Below, piece by piece: positions 34,455 through 44,859 of a DNA stretch of 64,000 nt; positions within the stretch are counted from its first letter, which is position 1, and each line of letters opens with the position of its first letter. Location: contig JAJEKV010000015.1 of assembly GCA_021234155.1 (NCBI GenBank), positions 3,632,852 through 3,696,851 of the forward strand. Reading direction: 5' to 3'. The position numbers were made by a program, and so were the translations under genes. The stretch is from Isoetes taiwanensis. Its lineage: Eukaryota; Streptophyta; Lycopodiopsida; Isoetales; Isoetaceae. The notes under the pieces were generated by a model. That model was not told where the DNA came from and ran no database searches. It saw only the letters and a list, made by a program, of their open reading frames with translations.

Positions 34455-36536
34455 TCATTGAACCTTTAGTGCACTTCTAAGCAACACAAATTTGCTTTCT
34501 GGCAGGGCCTTTGTGAACACATCTGCTACTTGTTCTGATGTGTTCACATATACTAATTTGATGCAATTTCTTGAGACTAAATCCCTAACAAAATGCATAT
34601 TTAGCTCAATATGTTTCGTCCTCTCATGATCAATGGGATTTTTTGCAATTGCTATACAACTTTGTGAATCAGTGAATATTTCTGTAGGTGCTATCTGTTT
34701 GTAATCCAACTCTTCTAGTAACCTTCTCAGCCATGCAATCTCTCTTGCCACCAAAGAAGATGCTGCATATTCAGCCTCAGCTGAGGACATTGCTATTGCA
34801 CTCTGTTTTTTGCATTTCCAATTAATGGCTCCTCCTGCAAGAAATACTACAAAGCCTGAAGTTGACTTTCTTGATGTCAGATCTCCACCCCAATCTGCAT
34901 CACTATAGGCACAAATATTGAGATCCTTAGAATCATAAACTATTCCTTGATCTCTAGTTCCTTTGAGATATTTTAAAACTCTTTTCCCTGCCAACCAATG
35001 TTCTCTTGATGGATTGTTACACTTTCTGCTCAATATGTTAACTATGTAAGCTATATCTGGCCTGCTATTATTAGCTAGATATAGCAGACATCCAACTAAC
35101 TCCCTGTAAGGTGTTCTTTCCATCTCTTTGATTTCTTTGTCAGACATTTCCTTTTCTGCTGTCAGCCTATGCCCTGGAACCACTGGTGTTTTAACAATAT
35201 GAGCATCTCCCATATTGAATATGTTCAACATATTATCAATATGCTTACCTTGAGACAATTTCAGCCAATTTCTTTCTCTATTTCTTGTAACCTCAATTCC
35301 CAAAAAGTGTTTCAACTCTCCCAAGTCTGACATCTTAAATCTGGCCTTCAATATGTTTTTGCATACTTCTAGTGTTTTTATATCATTAGCAGTCATGATA
35401 CAATCGTCTACATACAAAGCAATAATGCAATACTTATTTCCCACTTTGTATCTGTATATATTACCATCATTTTGTAGTTTTTCAAAACCACGATCTCTAA
35501 GATAATTATTTATGCACAAATACCATTCTCTAGGAGCTTGTTTGAGTCTATAAACTGCCCGATTCAATCTCCAAACTTTATTGTTATCTTTTTCATATCC
35601 TGGGGCCTGCTTCATGTAAACTTTCTCATCCAACTTAGCATTAAGAAATGCTGTCTTCACATCCATGTGATGCAACTCAAGGTTTAAAGCATTTGCCAAT
35701 CCCAAAAGCACCCTTATGCTTGTAAGTTTCACAATAAAAGAATAGGTCTCCTCAAAGTCTCTCCCTTTCTTTTGTGTGAATCCTTGAGCAACAAGACGAG
35801 CTTTGTATTTTTTTGTACCATCCACTCCTTCCTTAATTTTGAAGATCCATTTACTTCCAATTATATTATGATCAGCTGGGCAGTCAACAAGTTCATATGT
35901 TTCTGTTTCTTCAAATGAGGAAATCTCATCATCCATTGCTTCTTTCCACTTGTCCTTGTCTGGACAAGTCAATGCATCATTAATTGTTCTTGGAATGTCC
36001 TCATCTGCTACTAATGCCATAATTTGATCATAATCATTACCTAGGGCTTCAAGTCTCTTGCTCCTCCCTGTGTCATGTCTTCCATAAGTTTCCTTGTCAA
36101 CATTAGCTTCCTCCAATAACCTTTCAGTTTGTGATTTTCTTTTGGCTTTGACACTTGGTACTTCAGTGTTATTTTCTTGCATGTCCATTTCTGACCCTGC
36201 AGTACCTTTTTGATGTTCTTCTTGACCTACTTCATCATCATCACCATCTAATATGGTGTCCATTGGTTTTGTGCAGGTTTGTTCTATGGTGTCCCTGTTT
36301 TGTTCAGCTTTTGTCTTAAGCTGTCTATCTTTATAAACCACATTCTTATCAAATAACACATCCCTGCTGACAACCACTGACCTTGAACTTGGGATAAAGA
36401 TTCTATACCCCTTACTTTCTTCATCATAACCTACCAAAAAACCTACTTCTGCTTTGCTGTCCAATTTCTTTCTCAATTCAGAAGGTATGTGAGTATATGC
36501 CAAACAACCATATACTTTAAACATGTCATAATCCAA
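34455..36536 (-). CDS. Copia pol: integrase C-terminus, RT and RNase H
   Basis: An open frame of 693 residues. It starts in the integrase tail (VYGCLAYTHIPSELRKKLDS, GFLVGYDEESKGYRIF) and enters the RT at WKEAMDDEISSFEE. RT landmarks are KYKARLVAQGFTQ, HHMDVKTAFLNAKLDE (motif A) and ALYVDDCIMTA (motif C, near 35,400). RNase H follows with CAYSDADWGGD, MSSAEAEYAA and FTDSQSCIAIAKN, ending at LPESKFVLLRSALKVQ. The catalytic residues are present. It is joined upstream to the rest of the polyprotein through a frame break at about 36,550. Confidence 0.95.
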   Translation of the reverse strand: MDYDMFKVYGCLAYTHIPSELRKKLDSKAEVGFLVGYDEESKGYRIFIPSSRSVVVSRDVLFDKNVVYKDRQLKTKAEQNRDTIEQTCTKPMDTILDGDDDEVGQEEHQKGTAGSEMDMQENNTEVPSVKAKRKSQTERLLEEANVDKETYGRHDTGRSKRLEALGNDYDQIMALVADEDIPRTINDALTCPDKDKWKEAMDDEISSFEETETYELVDCPADHNIIGSKWIFKIKEGVDGTKKYKARLVAQGFTQKKGRDFEETYSFIVKLTSIRVLLGLANALNLELHHMDVKTAFLNAKLDEKVYMKQAPGYEKDNNKVWRLNRAVYRLKQAPREWYLCINNYLRDRGFEKLQNDGNIYRYKVGNKYCIIALYVDDCIMTANDIKTLEVCKNILKARFKMSDLGELKHFLGIEVTRNRERNWLKLSQGKHIDNMLNIFNMGDAHIVKTPVVPGHRLTAEKEMSDKEIKEMERTPYRELVGCLLYLANNSRPDIAYIVNILSRKCNNPSREHWLAGKRVLKYLKGTRDQGIVYDSKDLNICAYSDADWGGDLTSRKSTSGFVVFLAGGAINWKCKKQSAIAMSSAEAEYAASSLVAREIAWLRRLLEELDYKQIAPTEIFTDSQSCIAIAKNPIDHERTKHIELNMHFVRDLVSRNCIKLVYVNTSEQVADVFTKALPESKFVLLRSALKVQ

Positions 36537-36573
36537 ACAATTTTTGTTACTTGACCAAACAAGTTCTGGAATC

Positions 36574-36975
36574 TTACGATGGCAGCCTATTTTGTATAGT
36601 TATAGCAGCCTTCAATGCTTCCTCCCATAGGTAATTAGGTAGACCACTAGCTTTAATCATGGATCTAACAGCATCCATCAAAGTCCTGTTTCTCCTTTCT
36701 GCAACACCATTTTGTTGAGGGGTATACCTGCAAGTCAATTGCCTTCTTATCCCATTAGCAATGCAAAAAAGTCTAAATTTTGTGGACAAATATTCTCCTC
36801 CCCTATCAGATCGAATACACTTTACCTTTTTCCCTGTTTGTCTTTCCATTTCAGTGACATAATGCTTGAAAGCATTCAATGCTTGTGATTTTCTTTCCAA
36901 ACAATAGCATTTGCATTTTCTAGAATGATCATCTATGAAAGAGATAAAATACCTTTTGTTTGTTTTCCCTTTCAC
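36574..36975 (-). pseudogene. Copia integrase core
   Basis: Contains the D,D,E catalytic residues: FIDDHSRKC, CIRSDRGGEYLS and PQQNGVAERRNRT. It is separated from the upstream pre-integrase zinc segment by a frame break near 36,975 and from the RT frame near 36,550, so it is no longer in a continuous polyprotein. Confidence 0.9.
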
Positions 36976-38033
36976 ATTGAGTGGTCACATAAATCAGTGT
37001 GTACAAGTTCCAATATTTCTCCTGCTCTATTTTTGCTTCTCTTAAAAGGCAGCCTGTTTAGTTTTCCTAATGTACAACCTTCACAAACTAATTTCCCTGA
37101 GTCTGCACTATGACATTCAATCCAACCTTTTTTGGTCAATCCCTTAATGTTATTAAAATGGGTATGAGCTAACCTGTTATGCCACAGTTTGAAGTCTGGA
37201 ATGCACATAGCATTTACTTCATTATAAACTGAATTTTCCAATTGAAAGAGATTTCCCACACGTTTGGCAATAAACTTCCTTTCATTTCCCAAAAAGATAT
37301 TACATCCATGAGAGTCAAAGTTGACTCTATAACCAAGATCTACTAACTGGCTAACAGAAATCAAGTTTTTAATTATGCTAGGCACGCATAAAACATTTTC
37401 AATATCAACTACATTCCCTTCCAAATCTGTCAACTGCAATAATCCTCTTGCTTCAATGGGTTGTAAAGCTCCATTTCCCACTTGTACACTCCTTGTGTGA
37501 TTTTTGGAAACCCTCTTAAGTAGATCAGTGGTCTGCACTACTGATCTTTCAGCTCCACTATCAACTACAAGAGAATGAGAATTTTTGTTAGCAACTCTTT
37601 CATCAAGCACAGCAAATTCATTAGTTACCTCTTCCTCATCTTCAGTGCACTCTTTATCTTCATCTCCATGTTCTTTAGCTATAAAAGTTCCAGCAGGTTT
37701 TCTTCCCCCTTTTCCCCTTGCATCTCCTTTTTTTCCTTTGCCTTTGTAATCCTTTGGTGTTGGACATTTGGCTGCCAAATGCCCCCTGCCACCACAATTG
37801 TAGCAGTTAAAATCCCTTTTCAGTTTTGGGCAGTTATTCTTCATATGCCCTTCCTCATTGCAATTATAGCAGATTATTTTCTTGACTGAGCTTTTTCCCT
37901 TTTTTCCAGCAAACAGGATCTCGGTTCCCTCATCATCATTATTTCTAGCAACCTTCCTTTGTTCCACTTCAGTTCTCAGAATGTTTTCTGCCTCATCCCT
38001 ATTCTTGGCAACATTTCTTATAAACAAACCCAA
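36972..38033 (-). pseudogene. Copia gag C-terminus, protease and pre-integrase
   Basis: Two CCHC zinc knuckles (CYNCNEEGHMKNNC and CYNCGGRGHLAAKC, near 37,860-37,770) define nucleocapsid. LVVDSGAERSVV is the aspartic protease active site (~37,560). WHNRLAHTHFNNI with the later CEGCTLGK is the HHCC pre-integrase zinc-binding region. A stop at about 38,034 separates it from the upstream gag. Confidence 0.92.
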
Positions 38034-38173
38034 CTACTCATTTTCAATCACTGCCCTAGCTATGGCTAGAACTTGAAATCTTTCAGACAAGTCTACTCCA
38101 GCAGCAGCCAAATCAGCCACAATATTGTCAAATTTGTTGAAAAAATCTGACAAATCATCTTCATCATGCAACT

Positions 38174-38633
38174 TCAGATTCTGAGCTCCTTATCAAGCAG
38201 ATCTATTTGAGAAGATGTCTTCTCTTCAAAATGCTTGATCAAATATATCCACATTTCCCTTGGACTTTTGTTTCTCAACTTTAGTCTTATGGTAGGGCTG
38301 ACTTTGGAGGAAATGATTCCTTGTGCCTCTTTCAGCCTTGCATACTCAGATTTAGCTCCTTTTATTCCTTCAACAGGTTCTGCTGAGTTCACTTCTCCTG
38401 AGCTCTCAGATTCATTAGCTCCTCCTCCAGATCCTGCAACAACACTTGCGATGAGACCTTATGGCGATTAGGGGTGAGCTTTCTCCTAAAGGATTGACTA
38501 GGTCCCAAAGGTCCTCCACCTCCAGTATGTGTATTATAGAGTCCTTCCACACCTGGAAACCTGGACCTCCCTTATACACATCAACAGCACTCAAAAGGCT
38601 AGCTCCAAATCTACTCGACATTTCTCTTAACAC
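38174..38633 (-). pseudogene. Copia gag N-terminal region (broken)
   Basis: Begins at the ATG at 38,633 (MLREMSSRFGASLLS), just downstream of the PBS, with VWKDSIIHILEVEDLWDLV typical of copia gag starts. It continues in another frame as GAKSEYARLKEAQGII and RNKSPREMWIYLIKHFEEK. Frame breaks near 38,410 and 38,170 prevent a full Gag. Confidence 0.8.
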
Positions 38634-38640
38634 TGAACCT

Positions 38641-38652
38641 GCTCTGATACCA
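38641..38652 (-). promoter_or_regulatory. Copia primer-binding site (initiator tRNA-Met)
   Basis: Minus-strand TGGTATCAGAGC lies two bases from the 5' LTR end. This is the standard complement to the 3' end of plant initiator tRNA-Met. Confidence 0.93.
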
Positions 38653-38846
38653 GATGTGGAAAATTAGAGCACAATTCTTAGATCACAACTCAATTTGCCT
38701 AGATTGATTCTATTATAGAACAAAGCTACAACCTTGTGAGATCAAAGCAATTATTCTATAATGCAATCTCAAACCATTACTCAATAACCATTAATCATGC
38801 TTCGAAATATAATTCACTTAAGGTAATTTTACTGTAGCAAGTAATG

Positions 38847-39924
38847 TCGTCGATTCGCGTAGCGAATCGCCATTCTTGCTCAAGACGAGCATGCATGCAT
38901 TGCATGCGTTGCATGCATGCATCACATGCGTTTTGGGCCGTTCTTCAGGTTGGGCGTTTGCTACTTATTGCGGAGTTCTTCATCGACGTTTCATCGGCGC
39001 TTCCTCTTCTCTCAGCAGTACCTTATTCTCTTTGAATTGTTTCCAGGCAGGGGAGGGGCTTCTTCCTGCCTGGTTTGGCCAATTTGGCGTTGCTTTCCTG
39101 CTGTCCTTTCCGGCCTTTAGCCTTCATCCTGTGACCTTCGACCCCTCGATCCTAGTTTGTTAAGGAAGTCCTTTGGTATTGGGCGCTTTGTTGGTTTCAT
39201 GCGAGTCGAGTGCAGAATGTCGTCGATTCGGCGTAGCGAAACGCCATTCTTACTCAAGGCGGCTAGCATGCATGCACCATGCGTTGCATGCATGCATCGC
39301 TTTATCGCGTTTTGGGCAGTTCTTCAGGTTGGGCGTTTGCTACTTATTGCGGAGTTCTTCATCGACGTTTCATCGTCGCTTCCTCTTTCTCAGCAGTACC
39401 TTATTCTCTTTGAACCCACCCTCCCCCCCTTCTTTGTTTTTATATTTTGTACAAGTTCTGTTTATCATGTTTTTCCACCCGGTGGGTGATGCTTTTTTTC
39501 CACCTATTGGGTGATGCTATTCTTTGGTATGTTTCTCGTTTGTTGTGTTGGTGATGTGCGTGTCTGGTTGGCGAGCACCATCCGCTTTGACTTCTCCATG
39601 CGGGTGTTTTTGGGGCGATTCTATGCCTTACGTTTGTCTAAGCCCCTTCGAAGGCTTATCACTAGGTTTTTCCCTAAAAACCGAAAGGGATGGGTTTTTA
39701 ATCCCGTTGATAAGCTTTCGGCAGTACATCAGCCACTCATCTATTAGCATTGTATTTGTTTTTGGGGTCCAAATGATATAATTGGATTTTCCCTTTATTT
39801 TTCGTGGGTAGTTCGCATGTGTGCGGCTATCCACGGTCCACCATTGTAGAAATCTGCTGAGATGAATGAGAAGCCTATCTATCGGGCGCTTTGTTGGTTT
39901 CATGCGAGTCGCAGTGCAAGAATG
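38847..39924 (+). mobile_element. Nested non-coding element, tandem partial and full copies
   Basis: Two head-to-tail modules, 38,847-39,219 and 39,220-39,924. Each opens with TCGTCGATTCG and a GATTCGC-GTA-GCGAATC type hairpin and closes with GCGCTTTGTTGGTTTCATGC...GAATG. The first ~200 bases of the two modules are near-identical. The longer module contains the folded segment at 39,649-39,720. Related sequences occur at 50,737-51,697 and 53,888-54,005. No protein is encoded. Class is unresolved: the imperfect 9-10 base flank would suit a Mutator-type insertion, but no long terminal inverted repeats are visible. Confidence 0.65.
39649..39720 (+). ncRNA. Conserved multi-hairpin structure (copy A)
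   Basis: An outer stem CGAAGGCTTATCA / TGATAAGCTTTCG encloses an inner hairpin GGTTTTT-CCCT-AAAAACC, the linker GAAAGGG, and a smaller GGG...CCC hairpin with a T-rich loop. The homologous segment at 50,964-51,038 has different bases that keep the pairing. I infer a structured RNA or DNA fold; expression is unknown. Confidence 0.5.
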
Positions 39925-40385
39925 GTCGGTTAACAATGAATTTCATACAGATCAACACTTTGTGTCGAACAATGGTCTCCCTTGACGCCGGAATCCCTTT
40001 TTTTTTATCCGTGCACCCTGCTATACTTTCTGCTTATCTTTATTCTTATCAGGTTCGACGGTTTAGGAGGAGGTTCTGCAGATCGGTCCGGGGTTTCTAA
40101 ATTCAATTTTCGTTTGCCTCCAAAACTTCTTTGATCATATCCATATGATAATGTAACCACCCAATGGTTTAACGCCTTAATGAATATAACTTCCTAAGGT
40201 TTACCTTTCAACCATACGACCCTTAGGTTAAATGTAAACCCCTTAGTTGAACCTTAGGTTATAATCCTCTGCAAATCCAGGTAACCTTTCACTCACAGTG
40301 CACCAATGTGCATGCAGAGCATTTGATGCTTTTCCCAGCTGTGGCATTCAGCCTAAGAAAATTATGCAATAACATATTTTCAACA

Positions 40386-40390
40386 TTTAC
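40386..40390. repeat. Target-site duplication TTTAC, right
   Basis: Matches 33,480-33,484 exactly and closes the copia insertion. Confidence 0.93.
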
Positions 40391-40504
40391 AAAAAAGCTT
40401 TGACCTTTTAAGACAAAAACTTGAACTTTACATCATTTGCAGCCGATATACAGCCGAGAATGAAATCTAAGAGCTAAGAGACAGATTGCAAGCATTAAGA
40501 GTAA

Positions 40505-40753
40505 TCAACAGGGGGCATTTTCAGGTCCACACGGAGGAAATGCAATTGTCAGCTGCAGAAAGCGCTCATCAGCATACCCAACCCGATCAATCCACTTCTG
40601 GACTTTCTCTGAAACTGTAGCTCCTTGCTCAATTAATCGCACTACCTCCAAGCAAGAGAACTTGGCAACACAGGTCATCTGCATGCCCGGATGGCTAGAA
40701 GAGGATGACTCTTCAGCCTGGGGCTTCTTGGCTGTGTACTTCAGCCTCGCCAT
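40505..40753 (-). CDS. Small protein with histone H3-tail-like N-terminus
   Basis: An intact 82-codon frame. After Met it begins ARLKYTAKKPQ, which matches the H3 tail ARTKQTARK at A1, R2, K4, T6, A7 and K9, with a conservative K for R8. A serine-rich linker (EESSSSSHPG) follows, then a compact region (CVAKFSCLEVVRLIEQG, VQKWIDRVGYADERFLQLT) that I do not recognise. It has a TATA box about 105 bases upstream and a pyrimidine-rich leader, so it looks like a real transcription unit. It converges on the DDE gene; with the copia removed, the two stop regions are about 0.76 kb apart. Mimicry of H3 is inference. Confidence 0.55.
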   Translation of the reverse strand: MARLKYTAKKPQAEESSSSSHPGMQMTCVAKFSCLEVVRLIEQGATVSEKVQKWIDRVGYADERFLQLTIAFPPCGPENAPC

Positions 40754-40858
40754 ATCAGAACTAGAAGAAAGACAACGGAATTAGAAGGAAGAAAGCTGGA
40801 AGCGGACTGGAAGCGGGACTGGACTGGAAGACGAATGGCCAAAGAAAAAAAGAAGGGA

Positions 40859-40868
40859 CTATATATAG
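40859..40868 (-). promoter_or_regulatory. TATA box of the H3-tail-like gene
   Basis: CTATATATAG, preceded on the minus strand by TCC. It lies ~106 bases upstream of the ATG, which leaves about 75 bases of C/T-rich 5' UTR. This is a conventional plant promoter layout. Confidence 0.6.
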
Positions 40869-42900
40869 GACAGTTGCAATGGGTCGAATCAACCATTATG
40901 ATTGGAATTATGCTGCATGCCTCAAAAGTCGAGCCAACCATAATAGTTTTAGATTATTCATTTCTTACCATAATAGTCTTAGAACATAATAGTCTTAGAA
41001 CATTCAATAATAGTCTTAGAACATTCATCTATATGGGTGTAGTCTATTATAGATGTATAAACCATGAGGTTATTGTCCTTAGCATGAATTTCATGTATTG
41101 TTATTAGCATGTATTGTCCCCGTATTGTCCCGTATTTAGGGCAAGGGCTCCTAAATACATGTTCATAATTTGCAAAGGCTCCTTAGAATTACCCTTGTAA
41201 TGTCGCATGCATATAAGAACCCTAGGGAAATGCGAGAAATAGATGCGAGAAATGTCAATTAAAAAACATTTTGAAATTTTATATATTCTGTACATAGGAG
41301 TAGGGTGCACAAGCACAAACTCAAGTACAAGATTGGGTAGGGGTATGTCAAAACTAGGATCGTCCGAAAGTACATCTACGGAAAGGGGCTTGGAAACTGG
41401 CTTTTCCTATTTACGTATGTAGGGGTTTTCCACCTCCAAAAAGTCGTATACAGGGGTTTTCTCTGGACCCCTTGCACACAGTTTTGGTATCCCCATATGC
41501 CTAGGTGAAACCCCCTGGATAACATGTGAACCCTAACCTGCCTAAACCCTAACCCTAGGCCTCTTTCCTGGCTCCAACAGTTTGTGGACCTTCTTCGCGC
41601 TCGAAACTCCATTTCAAGAACTGTTTGCTGTGGCATAGCCTAGCACAGCAGCCCCCAGAGCATGTGCACGTCCTTGGAGTGAGAGCTACTTCGACCACCT
41701 CAAAGATCATGGAGACGTCGGAGTAGAAGAGAGTTCCTCGGGAGCAGGTATTTGGATTAGAGTTCTTTGTAGATCATCTAGAAGTTAGGACTCCAGATGA
41801 GTTAGCATTTTGTGTCTCTAGTAGAGCCTTCCTAGACACCTCAGTATAGATCTTGAACCCTAATCAATGAACCCTAACTATAGATATCTCTTGTTTAAAT
41901 TCAGTTTTTTCGGTTTGGAAAAAACCTTTTTGGAATTCTTTTTAACATCATTTCCTAAGGTTTTTAGGGAGTTTAGACGCCGGAATAGAATTCCGATTTC
42001 TAAAAATCGCAAAACATTATTTCCTATGATGATTTGGTACTTTGGGGTATCCGTGCCCTGTTTCCACGGATTTCGTATTGTGGCTCATCCTCCACATGAT
42101 TGCCACGGTTGCTCTCAGCATCGACATGCAGTGCTGAGAGACGTCCAATTTTGAATGTGCTTTGGAACAGGGTTCTTTTATTTTGGCAATATCATACGGG
42201 GTTGCTCCACGATTGCAGGTTCCATATTTCATTTTTTCAAGGACGGATTCTTTAGCGAACTTCAATCCTTTCATGAGTCGATCTTACAGACCCAAAAACC
42301 GAGCTATCACATGTCCAGAGCTATGGTACTCATAAGAGCATATCTATTCTGGTCTTTTTCAAGGTAAGAAATAAAGAATGTCTGCGGGGCTTTTTTGAAG
42401 CTATATTCTCACGGAAGTTTTCTTCAACAACAGTTGGTGCTATTTTTTTCATTCATCATGACGACTTACAGATCGGGATTGAATATGTAGGTTCAGGTCG
42501 AAATAATGGAACGCAATTTGATTGCTACTTCAAATGGGGACAATTGCTTCTCCATCTGTTTATGTCAGATGCCATCTTCAGCTCCCTTTATCGTAATGGT
42601 CCATGAGCTGCTTCTTTATCCCATGCGAGCGCTGGGATTTTGTTGGTTTCTTTCTTACAAAAGGATGTCAATTTCTCATCGGGAAGATTTCGCAAACTCT
42701 TGGCTACATGACGAGGACATCTGAGGTATGGGTTTCCTTTGTTGTGAATTCGTTCAATAACATGCTTGCTTTGTTGGAATACATATGGGATTTTTCACAA
42801 GAGCTAACAAAATGATTGCCGCATATTATCCTAGAAAGTAGGACTTAATATGCTCGGTCAAATTCCTGTATTGTTTTTCATATTGTGCAATGTGTATTTG
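40869..42900. other. No clear gene
   Basis: 40,930-41,020 has tandem (C)ATAATAGTCTTAGAACAT-like repeats. 41,540-41,560 has a short telomere-like CCTAAACCCTAACCCTA. Fragments at 42,360-42,800 have splice-like borders (TTTTCAAGGTAAGAA at about 42,355) but no product I can name. A GATTGGGTAGGGGT motif at 41,331 resembles one at 27,634. Confidence 0.35.
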
Positions 42901-42908
42901 GTGTCCAG

Positions 42909-44360
42909 GCTAGAGATCTTACACAATTCCAAGATGGAAGCATGCATTCCTACAAACGAATTGCGCTATACAACATGAGACACTGTAAGTTCTATAACCC
43001 CTTGAATCATGGGAAATGTGAGCCTTTTATAATTTTAAGAGTGTGAAAGAAAAAATGTGAATGACGAATGTCACTATTTAGACCATATGGAATAAGGTGC
43101 AAAATTCGTTGGCTTGCTTTCTTTTGTAGGTGGAATAAGGCGCATGCAAATTGCTCCTGTTGGGAGCTGTTGCTGCCTGATGGTTCTCTTCTTTGGCTGC
43201 TGTAAGTTTTCTTAGCAAAAATTCCTCTCGACTTTTCTATTTACTTAAGTGGCCTTATGCATAGGCCACTTAGATAAAGCTGCCACAGTATTGAATTCCA
43301 AACAAGTTGCAAGGTGTGAGCATAGTACCAAGTACCTCTTGTTTATCCTATGCTTAGCTTATGATGCCATTATCATCCATTTAAATGATAAAACAAATGA
43401 CAGAGTTTTGAAATAAATATCATGTTTCTTTTTTTACTTTTTGTGAACATTCTCACGATGAGCTATCATTTGGAATTTCCGTCTTATTTCGCCAATGTCC
43501 TGTGTAGGAGTCCTTCATATTCAGCAGCAGATGGTTGATGCAAAGGGTCCCTTAATAGATGGATCAGTTGCTATTATCTTTCAAATCTACCATTTTAGAA
43601 GTGCTCATTTCCATTGTTTTTCCCTAGGATGTGTAGCTTTCCCAAATCCATCTAATATGCTGATGGCAGTCTTACCTCTGGGTTCCTCTGTAGGTGATTA
43701 CCTCAAGTTTTTCGGTATGCAGCTGATATAATCTTTTGTCTGATCATTTTTACCCTCTCTCAAATTTAGTTCGGATCATTTTAGGGCGTTGGCTTTGTGG
43801 AAGTTCTTTGGCATGAACTGTGCACCACCCAAATTTTTTGTTGTTTGCATCAGACCTGCAGGAGGGGTCTGGCTTTGCAAGAAATTTTCTAGGACATCCT
43901 TATTTTCAGGTATAGGAGTCGATGCAATGAAGAGAGCACCCATTCTTTTCGTCATTAAACTTGAATCATTTTGGTTCCTTTCGTATTTTTCAGGATGTCT
44001 GATGTCAAGTTGGATGTTAAATTTGCTGGACAGTAGTAGATGCTAGAGGCTCAGAGCAAAAAGGAACTCAGATTGTTCACGAACATGTTGGTTGTTGTAG
44101 CTTATACAATTTTTTTTCCTATCTTACTAAAACGTGTTTTTCACATTGAGATATTTTGTGTAAGTGCCTATCATCACTAGCATGGTGTGTTCTTTGACAC
44201 CCATTTTGTTTTTTGGTTACTGTAGCCTGCCAGATCAAGGCTTTACTACTGCAGGAAGCACATTCATGGGATTATATGGTAGAGAAGAACATTTTGTTAC
44301 ACCTTCTCCTTATGGCTTGGATATAGGAAAAGCTCATTTGATATTCGTATTTTTCTTTTT
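42909..44360 (+). pseudogene. Cluster of exon-like fragments, unidentified
   Basis: Several short open segments have plausible borders. 42,909-42,983 (CAG|...|GTAAGTT) encodes ARDLTQFQDGSMHSYKRIAL. 43,497-43,590 encodes GVLHIQQQMVDAKGPLIDG. 43,628-43,691 encodes CVAFPNPSNMLMAVLPLGSS. 44,225-44,340 encodes LPDQGFTTAGSTFMGLYGRE. They lie on one strand like exons of a degraded multi-exon gene, but no continuous model can be built and I do not recognise the family. A 9-bp-arm hairpin (TAAGTGGCC / GGCCACTTA) sits at 43,246-43,272. Confidence 0.3.
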
Positions 44361-44698
44361 TTAGCATCTATCTCCTTTGATCTATCTCCTTTGATCTGAA
44401 GCTGCTTTCATAGATCACATTTAATGACGTCTTTGATGAAACCATAATGACACGCAAGTGTTCTTGGGAGGCAAAAATCATGTCTTCAGATATATTTTAG
44501 CGCATGTAAGATTTTTATGCTTATGTGGAAAGAATCACTTTAAGGATTGAAATGCTATCCTTTTCTATATTCTTTGTTACAAGGAACTTGACCATGAAAA
44601 ATAGAATCTGTAGAAGTGTACTTGCTTTATCCAGGTAATGCTTTCAATGCTGTCTTGAATTTTCTATTGAACTACATTCATGCATTTTGTGGTTGTAG

Positions 44699-44859
44699 AT
44701 GATATGAAGATGCTTATTTATATTTGATTCTAACCAATAAAGTAGCGTATTCAAGCTTATGAAGATGATTATCGTTGCATTCATACATGTTATAATTGTA
44801 GATGATATAAAGATGCTTATTTATGTTTGCTTCTAATTTATAAAGTAGCGTATTCAAGC
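44699..44859 (+). repeat. ~60-bp direct repeat
   Basis: GATGATAT(G/A)AAGATGCTTATTTAT...AAAGTAGCGTATTCAAGCTT occurs at about 44,699-44,757 and again at 44,801-44,859 with few differences. Confidence 0.7.

Larger units (their letters stand above)
33485..40385 (-). mobile_element. Ty1/copia LTR retrotransposon with nested insertion
   Basis: A complete element bounded by TG...CA LTRs and the TTTAC duplication. It reads on the minus strand: 5' LTR (38,655-40,385, interrupted), PBS, gag, protease, integrase, RT/RNase H, PPT, 3' LTR (33,485-34,137). Outside the nested insertion the two LTRs differ at only about five positions over roughly 650 bases, so the insertion is recent. The internal coding region nevertheless has several frame breaks. 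Confidence 0.95.
38655..40385 (-). repeat. Copia 5' LTR, split by nested element
   Basis: LTR sequence 38,655-38,846 and from about 39,925 to 40,385 joins without loss to give the same 653-bp LTR as the 3' end. The intervening ~1.08 kb is foreign. A short near-duplication (GCAAGTAATG before, GCAAGAATG after) flanks the insertion. Confidence 0.92.

Noticed and set aside
39646-39722. Hammerhead or other known ribozyme in the structured element
   Set aside because: GAAA linkers and a CTGATG-like string on the reverse strand are present, but the conserved core spacing is wrong in both copies.
38847-39924. Classic Helitron or Mutator element
   Set aside because: There is a TC start but no CTRR 3' end; the flanking near-duplication is imperfect and terminal inverted repeats are weak. 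Left unclassified.
27634-41350. Terminal repeats of the two-gene element (GACTGGGTAGGGGT and GATTGGGTAGGGGT)
   Set aside because: They are short and in direct, not inverted, orientation; probably chance or a shared minor repeat.
41540-41560. Interstitial telomere
   Set aside because: Only two to three CCCTAA-like units, too short to mean more than chance or a 5' UTR motif.
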